Source: Owenia fusiformis
Lineage: Eukaryota; Annelida; Polychaeta; Sabellida; Oweniidae
Assembly: GCA_903813345.2 (NCBI GenBank)
Contig: CAIIXF020000010.1
Span: 13,271,181 to 13,335,180, forward strand
Length of the DNA: 64,000 nt
Direction of reading: 5' to 3'
Shown: piece after piece, positions 1 to 10,217 of the stretch
Numbering within the stretch: position 1 is the stretch's first letter
Layout: every line of letters starts with the position of its first letter
Made by a program: the position numbers and the translations under genes
Notes under the pieces: model-generated
Seen by the model: the letters and a program-made list of their open reading frames with translations, nothing else
Told to the model about the DNA's origin: nothing
Database searches by the model: none

Positions 1-1565
1 ACTTAGACAAAACTGAGCTCTTTACAATAGGAAGATTTAAAGATCAAATTTGGGACATTGATCACTTGAAACAAGTTCAAGAAATTAAAATTCTTGGAGT
101 GTATTTTAATTATGATAGAAAGCTCAAAGCAGAGAAAAATTTTAGGTCGACAATTAATCACCTTAAGCAGGTATTGAGCCTATGGCAAAGTAGAAATTTG
201 ACAATTTTAGGTAAAATACAGATCGTAAAAACTTTTGGGCTGTCAAAATTTAGCTTTATTAGTTCAGTTATTGAAACAGATGATTGTTATGTAAAGGAAA
301 TAAACGGAATTGTTTTTAAATTTATTTGGAACGGAAATGACAAGATTAAAAGAAAAGCTCTTATTTCAACAATTAAAAAAGGAGGACTCAATATGAGCGA
401 CCTCAAAACCAAAATTCAAACCTCTCAATTAAGATGGGCCCAAAAGCTTTTAAAGGATACTAAAAAGGAATCACAATGGACAATTATTCCAAATCATTAT
501 CTCCATAAATATGGCGGGCTTTTACTTTTGCTAAACTGCAATTTTGACATAAATAAGCTAAATGCAATTAGCCCAAGATTTTATCATAATATTTTAAAGG
601 CATATACGCTTATAAGGAGACCAAAGAAAATGCATTGGATGAAATAATTTGGAATAATGAGAACATTGTCATCAGAAATAAATCAATATTTTGGAAGGAA
701 TTTTATGATAAAGGTTTTCTAAGAATCAAAGATGTTATGCTTAATGGTATGGTTAAATCATGGAATCAGGTCAAAATGCAAACTGGACTTTCACACAATT
801 ATATGCTAAAATGGTTTGGCCTCATTCAGGCAATACCATCAGATTGGTTAAGAGTACCGAATGGAAATATGAATGACCAGGTATCTCTAGATAATATAAC
901 AGTAATAAAAAGCGATACAGAAGTCAACTTTTTAAAATGTACATCTAGAGAATTTTATAAAATATTGCTGGAAGCTATTGCAGAATATCCAACAGCAAAA
1001 CACACTTTATCAGATAAATATCATATTAAAGAAGAAGATTGGTCATTTTACTATGAACACTTTCATAAAACCCTGACATATTCAAAACATAAGGCATTTC
1101 AATATAAGCTCTTAAACAATATTTTGTATACAAATAGTGAACTTTTTCAATACAAAATAACTCCTTCACCAATGTGTGAGTTTTGCCATGTGAACATAGA
1201 AACTTGTGACCACATCTTCTTTAATTGTGATTATACCAAACAGTTTTGGAAGTCATTAATAGATAATACATTAAAAGATCTCGAAAACTTTTCTCTGCTT
1301 ACAGTATTATTTGGTAGCCCAAAATGGAGTGATTTTGAAAATATGGTAATTATTATAGGAAAGTACTACTTATATAATAAGAAAATGCAACAAGAGCCTC
1401 CAAATTATTACAACTTTAAGGCATATTTAGATTATTGTTTAAAAATGAAAATGGATTTTAACAGTATGATGGTATGAGTGAAGAATGTGAATGAATGGGT
1501 AATGGAGTGACTTTTATAATTTTTCACTTATATGTATACATTTTAAATTTGATGAAAAAAAAAAA
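1..1565 (+). mobile_element. LINE (L1/Tx1-like) 3' part, inserted in a Gypsy element
   Basis: The segment encodes the C-terminal third of a non-LTR retrotransposon ORF2, followed by about 75 bases of 3' UTR and an A-run (1555-1565). Directly after the A-run the frame becomes Gypsy integrase, so this LINE jumped into the integrase gene of an LTR element. Its 5' end lies outside the window. The protein resembles the minus-strand LINE at 38154-39403 in layout and in motifs such as EIIWNN, so both probably belong to one L1/Tx1-type clade. The clade assignment is from pattern memory. Confidence 0.85.
3..1477 (+). pseudogene. LINE ORF2 C-terminal region, frameshifted
   Basis: Two overlapping frames (3-647 and 635-1477) together give one ORF2 tail. 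The first frame holds the segment after the RT core, with the typical LSLWQSRNLTILGKIQIVK and GGLNM motifs. The second starts with EIIWNN and ends with a zinc-knuckle-like region of CX2C type followed by H and C (PMCEFCHVNIETCDH...NC, about 1171-1230). The frame change at about 620-645 falls where the intact relative at 39.4 kb reads straight through, so this copy has suffered an indel and is probably dead. It is open to the left window edge. Confidence 0.85.
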
Positions 1566-2260
1566 TTGAGCGTGGCGTCCAGATAATTAAGCGTTTTCTA
1601 ACTCAGAAAGACCCTTGCAAAGCATTATTAGCATACAGGTCAACACCAATTCAAGCTACAGGATTTTCACCTGCACAAATGCTAATGGGTAGACAGTTGA
1701 GAACTACAATACCAACTATGCCTTGTAACCTAATGCCAAAGTGGCCTAATCTTAAAAATGTTGCAAAACAAGATAAAATTACCAAACAGTCATATAAACG
1801 TTACTATGACAACCATCATGGGGTAAGGGATTTGGTTCCTTTGATTCCAGGAGATTCAGTGCGTATTAAACATGATAAAGAATCTGATTGGTCAATTAAG
1901 GGTATTGTTCAATCCAAGCATGATGCTCCTAGGTCATATATTGTAAAAACAGATAGGGGACTATATAGACGCAATAGACGTCATATAATGCCAGATAAGA
2001 CAGATGTGAAGTTTCATGATAATCCTTCTCACACCCTTGAAAAGTCATATCTGCCTCAAGTTCCTGTTGTACCAATTATAGATCCACCCACTGATTGTGA
2101 TAATAAACAGCCAAGTGATGCACCACTTCCAGTTACACAAGTGCAATCACCTGGTAAAATTAAACCTGACATTAGTATGTGTCCTACTGACAGTAAACCA
2201 GTCACTCGTGCCAGTAGAGGCCTTATAATAAAAAGACCTGCAAGATATTGTAGTGATTAG
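1562..2260 (+). pseudogene. Ty3/Gypsy integrase C-terminal region
   Basis: The frame is open from 1562 and reads GVQIIKRFLTQ, then LLAYRSTPIQATGFSPAQML, MGRQLRTTIP and a chromodomain-like or basic tail with VRIKHDKESDW and YIVKTDRGLYRRNRRHI. These are the classic end-of-integrase motifs of metazoan Gypsy elements. The N-terminal zinc finger and the DDE core are absent because the LINE lies immediately upstream. The open frame ends at 2260, about 97 bases before the polypurine tract. The gene is broken by insertion rather than by point mutations. Confidence 0.88.
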
Positions 2261-2344
2261 AAACAGATTTATTTGATTAATACAGTGATATAATATTAGC
2301 ACTTACTTGAAACGTTTTAAACTTAAAATGATTGTTCATTTTTG

Positions 2345-2535
2345 AAAAAAAGGAAGATGTCATAATATGTAGTCTTAACAATTATGTAAGCATTCATCAG
2401 ACTGTACCATGTGCTTTTGTTGTTATGATTATTATGTAAATAGGTCACGTGACCAGATATGATGCAACAATAAATCGATACTTAGAAGTCACTGATCTAT
2501 GAGTTCAGTTCAGAACCCACCGTAAAAATCTATCA
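2345..2535 (+). repeat. Polypurine tract and candidate Gypsy 3' LTR
   Basis: A purine run (2345-2357) is followed by TG at 2358, and the segment can be closed at a CA at 2535, giving a putative LTR of about 178 bp. It includes an AATAAA-like stretch near 2470. No 5' LTR is in the window to confirm the boundaries, so the right end is a guess from the TG...CA rule. Confidence 0.5.
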
Positions 2536-2704
2536 TTCTTAAAGTGGGTTTCACTGTACGTTTTTGAAATGCTAACCCTTTCACTGAAAACTACCGTTGT
2601 TTTCCAAACCCTTTTGTGACATTCGAAATTTGAGTTGAACTTTTACTTTTGTAGTATTAGCTCATGTTATGATGTCATTATTTGTATTAAGTGTATGTTA
2701 AGGG

Positions 2705-2783
2705 GAGACAATAAATAATTCTAAATGTAAACTAACCATTAGCTCAATATATACCAGTCCGCACATACCACCACTGACAAATA
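2705..2783 (-). pseudogene. Fragment of a signal-peptide exon and its intron start
   Basis: On the minus strand, 2783-2705 matches the end of the signal exon at 30702 and the following intron for about 70 bases: TTTGTCAG, then GGTGGTATGTG, then GACTGGTATAT...TTGAGCT. The donor has changed from GTAAGT to GTATGT. The upstream exon part with ATG and the hydrophobic core is missing; unrelated sequence similar to 6878-6945 starts right at the break. It is a truncated fourth copy of the promoter/signal unit. Confidence 0.6.
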
Positions 2784-3651
2784 GATGAGTTTCAATATAG
2801 CTTTGAAATCTTGTAAATTCTCGCCTTTTTCATCAGATTTTAAGGGATTTGCACTTTTACATGTATTATATCAATGGTTTGTATCCATACGAAACTTTGA
2901 TTCTTTCTACTGCTTTGGTATTGTAAAATCTTTTCAAATATCATTATCATTGGAGAACAAAGACTGCAAGGGAATGTCAGTCCTAGCTATCAACCTTGAC
3001 AACAAATGTCTCAATTTTAGAAACTTTTGGGTTGGTATCGAAGATACCAAGGATAAATTCTAGACAGAATCATAACTTCTGGTGAGACTTGGATATATTT
3101 TTATGACCCAGAAACAAGAGTCAGTTATCACAGTGGACAAGAAAAGATGAAGGAGGACCAGAGAAGGCATCAAGCTCTCGCTCCAAGGGGAAACAAATGT
3201 ATATAATGTTCTCTGGCATGCTGCTAAAGCAGCGTGTTCCTATGGGCCAGACTGTCACAGGACGATATTTTCTTGAGGTACGTTGTTTTAAATCCAATTG
3301 GTTATTAACCATGTTTAGACTCTTAGTACATGATCAGTATACATTATTATATACCTCAAATGTATTCTAGATGCTCATTGGCTAATTCATGGTCACATGA
3401 CATGGAATAGATGAACTAATTCCCTGGAAAGTCCTAAATCCCTGCTTTCAGGGAAGATGAATTGTACTAATCACCAGTTAGGTCATGTGACCAGTCAATA
3501 GTACATTTTATCTTCCCCCAAATCTGAGATTATAGGAGTTAAAAGGTAAAATGCCTTTAAATGCCAATAAGAACCTGTGAACATTTGATATTGAAATGAA
3601 AAGACTTCTCATTTTGTTTTCGTTTACAGAGTACTTATCAGGTATATAATA

Positions 3652-3826
3652 AAACAAATAGTGACTGCCACATTTTCGGGAAATAATGTAAAAATTTTCC
3701 TCTCGGGAATATCCTGTCCACTGACTTGTTCCCTCGGCCTGCAGCCTCGGGAACAGGTCAGTGGACAGGATATTCCCTTGAGGAAAATATTTTGCACTAT
3801 TTCCCTCAATGGCAGTCACTATTTGT
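3652..3826. repeat. Near-perfect palindrome / foldback element
   Basis: Arms 3652-3736 and 3743-3826 are inverted copies of each other around a CTGCAG centre, with only small indels. An RNA from either strand would form an ~84-bp stem. No coding capacity. It is probably a foldback MITE. Confidence 0.8.
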
Positions 3827-3899
3827 ACACTTAAATATCACACCCAATCTATATATAATGGATATATTATGGTCTCACATTGTAGACAAATTCGGGCAT

Positions 3900-4090
3900 T
3901 AATTGCTATTTTTCCCCTACCCCAAATTGAGTTTTCTTAGTTTTCAAGTAATGAGAGTCGTTCTTATGAAAGCACTATGGAGGAAAAGCCCGTATCTGAT
4001 AAACAATGGTATATATTGCCAGATCTTGCATCATGATAACGCCCCATCACATACATGTAATCTGGTGAATACATCTATGGAAAAGTGAAG
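3900..4090 (+). pseudogene. Mariner-type transposase fossil
   Basis: The frame around 3950-4088 reads KALWRKSPYLINNG, then ILHHDNAPSHT. The second is the second catalytic-aspartate motif of mariner transposases (HHDNAPSHT). Upstream and downstream frames are degraded, and no D-rich third motif could be placed. A mariner-type end lies at 5068-5107, so both may be remains of one element. Confidence 0.6.
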
Positions 4091-5067
4091 TTTACACTTT
4101 TACCCCATGCCCCATTCAGAGGTCAGAGCTTTCTTTCAAAAAAGAATTTTTTTCAAATGTCAATATTTAAACTGACTAAAACAATTTGGAATTATAAGCA
4201 ATCTATATGATCAGATAAAAAAGATTCATGCTATAATTTATTCTCAGTCTTAAATTTTGAAGAAATTACAAGAGTTTAACAAACATGCCTGAAAATTAGA
4301 CATTTGCAAAATTTTACTAATGTGATTCATGGAAATTGTTGAAACACATTGGATGATCTTAAACAGCTTACAGTTAGAGATACTTCAAAACCCTACTATA
4401 TGACAAAAGGGACACTATTTAAGCAGAAAACTTATTTCACACTTTCATTGATCATTTTGAAGCAGTTAAAATCGTTCAACAGTTCAGGGGTATGTTACCT
4501 TTACAAACAGTTAGAGGGGGTCTCTTGTGGAAGGAAGTTGCCCCCTGTGACCAGGAATCTGAGAAGCCCTTCATCAAATATTTTTTAAAAATCAAAAGAA
4601 AATCCAATATTCAATGTTTTGAGCCACGTTTCATTAGAATTGGTCCATGATTTTTGAAGATATTGACGTTTCAAGATCATATAGGGGTATGTTCGTGATT
4701 TCACTGAAAAATGTTTTCGTCTATGGAAGCTTTGAATATTTCCTCGGATCACAATAACTTTGCAACTCACAAAGGTAGGATGCTAGGTTTAAGCCATAAT
4801 GTGCAAGATTCAAAATTGAACAAAGTCAGAAAATATTAGTTCTTTAAAACTGCAGCTTAAAAAATGTCAGGGGAAGGGTGTCGAAGGGTTGAAGAATCGC
4901 GGATATTGAAAATAACATTTTATCCATTTTCAGTAACATTTGCTTAGGGCTTATAATTTCTGCAAAGTTCAAGATTAAGAAAAATGTATGGTACCAGCAT
5001 AACTTTTACACATTCCTCTACAGCATATGAAAATAAAAAAGAATTCCTGCAAGTAATAAGGGAAATA

Positions 5068-5107
5068 TGGCCCGTTGCACGGGTTCACTTTTTTTGGACC
5101 ACCCTGT
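5068..5107. repeat. Mariner-type terminal inverted repeat (right end)
   Basis: Reads ...GGGTTCACTTTTTTTGG then ACCACCCTGTA before TA. The reverse complement matches the left end at 49713 for about 50 bases, so these are opposite ends of one mariner/MITE family. Confidence 0.65.
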
Positions 5108-5127
5108 ATATGATAACAAAAACTTAC

Positions 5128-5292
5128 CGCAACACTTAGGCTTTAACGTGGTTGGGCATTTCCCTTGTGTATCGTGTACTTCATCAGTTTGACAGTCTTT
5201 CCGGCAATCTCCATTTCTAGGCGGAGTGGTGCACGTATCAACTGGAACAACTGGAACGACTGGAACAACTGGAACGACTGGAACGACTGGAA
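5128..5292 (-). CDS. Cassette exon: (PVV)n linker plus six-Cys beta-defensin-like module
   Basis: A 165-nt exon bounded by TATTAG before 5292 and GGTAAGTT after 5128, phase 1 at both ends. The first ~17 codons are a Pro-Val-Val repeat written by a 9-bp tandem DNA repeat. The rest is one module with spacing C-x8-C-x3-C-x11-C-x7-CC and near-neutral charge. The cysteine order with a terminal CC is the beta/big-defensin pattern (family knowledge). The exon should be secreted through an upstream signal exon. The nearest signal exon (8140) is dead, so splicing to the one at 30768 is possible. Function is inferred only. Confidence 0.72.
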
Positions 5293-5497
5293 CTAATAAT
5301 CATCTTACATTGAGCATTATAAATTAAGTAGAGATTAAATTTTCTGGTAGTCTTGATTCGAGCATTTTGAACTGCCCCTCTCCCTTTCATCAATGATAAT
5401 TCGATTTGTTATTTCTTGACATTGATGGTTCTATAAGATCTGCTGTGAACTCATTTTGAATGCATTGACCGCCATTAGATTCATTAATTCTATCCAC

Positions 5498-6347
5498 TGC
5501 CTTGATTACCTCCGGAAGACAGTAGAGACTGTGGAAGATTGATTGAAAGAGTGTGACCAGGAAGAGCAATTACAACGTCAGATTTTTCGAGGTCAAGCAA
5601 CAAAGAAACAGGGGGGGGGAGAAATGCTCGTGAAATAAGGTAAAAATCAGTGAAATATATTGAACATTGTAGAAAATAAAAAGAAACAATGATTCTCAAG
5701 ATTGTTGAGCATCTGATGAGTGAGTTACAAGAGGAAGGGTGCACTCTGGGAGGATAAATCCAACAATTGGAATATAAAGCACATCGATCTCTTTGGCATG
5801 CTTATAGGTTTAGTGATTATAATTCTAACAAAAAACTATTGAGTGAACCTAATCATCATGAACAAAATGAATTAGGATTATATGAACAGTCAATACCTGT
5901 TACGCCTGTACTAAAGAGAGACTTGTTTAAAAACAGAACTAATGGAAACAATGGAATTGAAAACAACAATGAAACTGAGGGTGACTATGACTGTGGATTT
6001 ACTTCAATATTGCAATTGCAGAATCCTGGAGACAGAATAAAAGTGAATGTTGAGATGCAAACAGATCTGAAACAAAAAAGACACCAATCAAGTGCAACTG
6101 AAATAAAAGTGCAACATGTCGCCACTCAAACAAACAATTTGGAATGTCAACATCAAGAAACAATCCGTGCGAAAATGAAAAATATTCCAAACTCACAAAC
6201 ACTGATTCTATTTCAACACATGATGGAGCAGCGACTACCAACTTCAACCTCGCAACATGTAGGGAAAGATATATGCGCCTCATTGATGGATTGGGAGAGG
6301 ATCATATGTATGATTCGGAGGCCTATGATTATGTGATGGACAAATAA
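5498..6347 (+). pseudogene. Processed pseudogene of a coiled-coil-like protein
   Basis: From about 5498 the frame reads CLDYLRKTVETVED, a stop, then LKECDQEEQLQRQ and a G-run that shifts frame. Coding character resumes with IVEHLMSELQEEG, a stop at 5755, then a 180-codon stretch (5761 on) rich in K, E, Q and N with repeated MQT and TQT motifs. A further frame change near 6140 leads to a natural-looking end, LIDGLGEDHMYDSEAYDYVMDK (split here: GLGEDHM / YDYVMDK), with a stop at 6345. No introns are visible, which suggests retroposition. The parent gene is not recognised. It sits next to the lowest defensin-like exon, in its upstream intron. Confidence 0.55.
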
Positions 6348-6349
6348 TG

Positions 6350-7540
6350 GACACATTCTAGTACAAACAATTAACAATATGTGCCAGACCTTCAAATTCA
6401 TGACAAGAAACAAACAAGATGAATTAAGGGATGCAAATTATTTTTGTTTGAATGACTAGGTTTTTGAGACTGTGACGATCATATAATAGGAATCTATCTA
6501 TCTGGAAATCCAGTAGTGTTGAGTAATTAAATACAAAAGTAGCAGGAAACGGCTTGGTTGTCCTCCATCAAATGGTACCTAGATCACGGTATCACTATGT
6601 AACTGCCATGGATAACTGAGCAATCATTATGAACAGTGGTAAAATCAGCACTGTGCAAAGTAATCATTTAAGTAGGATTGACACAGTGAATGTTTTTTGT
6701 GTTCAAAACATTATTAATGTTCAAATTCAAACTTGTTCCATGTTTTTCACACATTTTGCATTATTTTCCATAACTTTTTGTAGGTACCTCCCTGTCGGGA
6801 AATTGGATCCTATGAACCTCTTGATCAGCAATGAAACTTCTACATGATGATATGCAGCTTTGAAGTCAATTGTATCGCCTATGTATAGCTTTGAAATGTT
6901 GCTAATTCTCGTTATTTCATAGTTTTAAGAGATTTGCACTTTTAATCTCAAAAGACTAACTTTTTTCTTTTAAATAGCATATTTGAGTTTCTACAATGAT
7001 AACTTATACTGATTTATACAGTTATGCCATTGAAATCATTGTCCATGGCTTTTTAAAAAACTTGGGCCCGATCCCCGTTGATGCAAGCATCTGCTAAGAT
7101 TTTTTAAAACCTTGGTTTTTTCATTGGACACCCAAAAAGTTGAATAATTACATCCCATATTATTCCATGATGGTGAAATTCCCTGCAATCTGATTGGTGC
7201 ACGTGACTTAAATATATCCTGTATTCACACGCACATTCCACCAAGCGTTGGATACAGAGTGAAAAAGACGTCAGCGTTGGGATAGTATCCCAACGCTCCA
7301 GATTTCCATCCAGGATATGACTGTTACTGAAAAAAATCAATGGTGATCAGTTTACACAAACGCATGCTAATATTTGCATTTTGCTAGAAATATATGATTT
7401 GAATATATGGAAATGATACGGTGATCATCACAATTTATAATTTTAGGATAAAAATTAAAAAACACACATCTGTGAATATAAAAAGATCAATATGAAGCAT
7501 GCATATTGTTTTCATGAACTAGTAAAAAAATTTAAAATCC
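6350..7540. other. Non-coding interval with short repeats
   Basis: No convincing exon. 6878-6945 resembles 2796-2865. A small perfect palindrome around 7275-7307 (AGCGTTGGGATA / TATCCCAACGCT) is present. Confidence 0.5.
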
Positions 7541-7543
7541 AAT

Positions 7544-7690
7544 ATGGCAGACGAAAGTCGAAAAAAACGTTTCGCTACACTGCACTTCCAGCTGATGAAA
7601 TTGAAGAAAAAGAAAGAAAATCAAATGTCTCGTATAATAAATAAAAAGCAAACAACAACGCCATAAAGATTTTGAAGGAATATCGATGTA
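7544..7690 (+). pseudogene. Relic of a Crypton-like / recombinase N-terminus
   Basis: ATG at 7544 opens MADESRKKRFA. After a one-base shift the reading continues as LPADEIEEKERKSNVSYNK, a stop, then NNAIKILKEYRC. This resembles the N-terminal region of invertebrate Crypton/DUF3504 recombinase-like proteins, which begin MADE/MAD and carry a 'KxSxNTxxATxxAIxxLxxYL' pattern (from memory). A shorter ATGGCAGACGAA start recurs at 40008. The catalytic domain is not present here. Confidence 0.35.
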
Positions 7691-7789
7691 AAATATCTCT
7701 GAGGTGAGAAGGTTGATCTGTTTCTCCGGCCCCAAGCCAAGGGACTTGATTTAGGCAAGTTTTATATGGGTAATCATGGAATAAAAACA

Positions 7790-7923
7790 TTATTCAATGA
7801 TTTCTCGTGAAATACAGAAAGTATTCTTCCCTTGAACGTCTATATTTCACTCTGCTAGCGCATCGTGAAATACAACCTTCTCGGGAAGAATATTTTCTGT
7901 ATTTCACTCGAATCATTGAATAA
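7790..7923. repeat. 134-bp foldback
   Basis: TTATTCAATGATTTCTCGTG at the left is inverted at 7905-7923. The arms of about 42 bp include GAAATACAGAAA and the matching inverted copy. Non-coding. Confidence 0.75.
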
Positions 7924-8069
7924 CTTATAGTATGCCATTCGAGTTTCAGACAGATTCCACCAACACTTTTCCATACAGAGTTAAATTAAGTGACTACTGC
8001 TAGTTAACAACAGGGAGGCTATGGTAGTCTGGCCCAAGCAAAACGAAGAATGACAAGGGTACCGGTGAC

Positions 8070-8140
8070 ATCTATTACTTCAACTTTATTTCGGAATGAT
8101 CTCAAGGCAACGATCAAACTAACAAAGTGAGAGAATTCAT
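8070..8140 (-). pseudogene. Dead signal-peptide exon (third copy)
   Basis: ATG at 8140-8138 is followed by codons for MNSLTLLV, then a one-base deletion relative to the copy at 52364 (TTTGATCG against TTTGCATCG). This creates an immediate TGA, and the remainder drifts with no donor in the expected place. The 5' UTR-like block and TATA region upstream are still recognisable. Confidence 0.75.
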
Positions 8141-8198
8141 CTTGCTTCAATGGATTGTCCAGTGACCATTAAAATTAAAGCTCACGGGACTACGGTTT

Positions 8199-8261
8199 GA
8201 TTTTATACTCTGATTAACCATCGTAATGAACAGATCTATTATGATTTGAAATAGATCTATT
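8199..8261 (-). promoter_or_regulatory. Conserved promoter block of the dead signal exon
   Basis: On the minus strand, GTATAAAATC (8208-8199) aligns with the TATA boxes upstream of the intact copies. Two AGATCTATT motifs (plus strand 8232-8240 and 8253-8261) lie beyond it. The spacing to the ATG is about 60 bases, compared with ~78 in the intact copies. Confidence 0.6.
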
Positions 8262-8728
8262 CTGTAAGCCAAGAAATTGAGTCTTTCATGGGGTATGGTA
8301 ATGCAAGATGTAATCAATAGTCATCGGCAATCAAGATACAATTTAAAATTTCAGAAAATATTTACAGAATACATTAACATTTAAAGGGAATTTTTATTCA
8401 AGATTAAAACTAATACAAGTCAAAATGTTTGTATTTGATCATTTTAATTTCAAAATATAATCGTTGTGTAAATAAATGTTTAGTCTCATAAGCCCAGATA
8501 TGGCTGGCTATTTGTAAAATATGTGACCCTGGAATAAATTATTATATATTTCTGAGTAAAATTGCGATTAGGAGAAAAAATCAGGCAATAAATGCCAGTA
8601 CATGGCATTTTATTAGCTTCTTTATTCATTAAATTAAAATATATTCTATATATGGAATATTTATATTCGCTAAATCAATTTTCTATTTGGTAAAAAAAAT
8701 TATATTTTGTAAAAACATATACACTCCC

Positions 8729-9060
8729 CTCCATAAGTTTGGCAACCTTAGCTCCCCCATTGAACTACGTGTTAAAGCCTCTTTACCTTTGAAATGTTAT
8801 ATACTTAACCTGCGATGAAAATACGTATACTATTGATGGAAACGTAATTTGACTTTATTTCCAATACCTCCAAATTTTCTCAATTTTTCCCTCAATTACA
8901 ATTACAAGGTCGAAAATCGATGATAAATGTGAGGAATTTTTGAAAATCGACATTACTTTTTGTCACGTTACTTTTTTGCTACGTTACTTTTTTGTACGAC
9001 TGGAAAGAACGGTTGAGGACAAATGTGATAGGGGGTGAACATGACAAATAAAATTCTGGA
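8729..9060 (+). repeat. MITE-like repeat, family with 28211-28460
   Basis: Starts ACACTCCCCTCCA and shares ...TTAGCTCCC.CATTGAACTAC and ~200 further bases with 28211-28460. No coding region. The opposite end could not be delimited. Confidence 0.6.
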
Positions 9061-9445
9061 TAATAATACCGGAGTAAAGTCATGGTATAGCATATGTTTT
9101 ACATATGTTTAACTGCAGGTTAAGGTCAATAAATACTTAACAAAATCTTATATTTTTTTATATTTCATATCATGATATTTTATAAGGTACTAAATTGTAA
9201 CCAAAGATTGTGAATACATCCTATGACAAGTACACTCAATGCATTTCTGTTCTGTAAGACAGAAAATTTGAACGAAGTCTGAGATAAGATTTAGATCATT
9301 TATGATTTTGTATTCATAAATCTTTCTAATTTATGATTGGCGAATACAAAGAGTGACACAGACGTGTTCAAAATTATTTCATCATATTGAGACAGTTATT
9401 CTAAAATTAGACTATTGAATCTTAGCGTCACTATATTTGATCTAC

Positions 9446-9640
9446 AGGGTGGGCCAAAAAACACCCCCTAGCCATTATTCCTAATAAATATTTATTTTTT
9501 AACATGTACACCAACAATGATATATCATTTTAAAGATAATTTAATTTGCAACAAAATGATGTATAATAGCACCATTTTCAACGACCCCATATAGAAATAT
9601 AACCAATTATGTGACATGGGGGTCAAAAACACCTTTTCAA
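9446..9640 (+). repeat. Mariner-type end (CAGGGTGGGCCAAAAAA)
   Basis: TACAGGGTGGGCCAAAAAA is the typical outer sequence of many mariner MITEs. No matching right end was found within ~1 kb. Confidence 0.45.
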
Positions 9641-10156
9641 TTTTCATTCATATAATAAACCAAATGTTGATTGTCTAACCAGGTTAAAAGGAAGAATATA
9701 TCATGTTTTAGATATCATTGTACCATTGGGTTCTATCAGAACTAAACTTTTGAAATGCATTTTTCTCTGAACCATTTTCATGCACTGAAAAGTTCATTTC
9801 TCGCTGATTTATGAACCGATTTTTTTAATTTTTTGGAAAAAAAAACATGCGAGGATGAATGCTAGGAGAATACATGTACCATTTCATGGCACAATACCAT
9901 TTCATGGCACATTATTTTTGGGATTTTTTCCAAAGATTTTAAATTATCATTTAGATGTTTGACTGACTCATAATTCTTGTGCACATACCGAAAATATACC
10001 AACTATCTTCGTGCGAGTCATATTTCGATAAATACAAGGACCCGTTTTCAATAATACAAAGACTCGTTCTCGGGAGTTGTGCAGCAGACTGAGTCAAACA
10101 TCCATACAGCGAACACCATGGTTGGTTGAGTATTCCCCATGCCAAAGTTGTGTAAG

Positions 10157-10217
10157 ATGGCTGCATCGGGAATTAGTTTGTTGGAAGAAGGATTGATTCC
10201 GGATGCATCCATCCTAG
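10157..10217 (+). CDS. Candidate first coding exon of an unrecognised gene
   Basis: ATG in good context (AAGATGG) starts MAASGISLLEEGLIPDASIL, and the last codon base is followed by GTATTT, a possible phase-1 donor. The upstream 150 bases are less AT-rich than the surroundings. No downstream partner exon was recognised on the plus strand, so this is only a candidate. Confidence 0.28.

Noticed and set aside
2785-3063. 92-codon plus-strand open frame
   Set aside because: Overlaps repeat sequence shared with 6878-6945 and has no recognisable motif.
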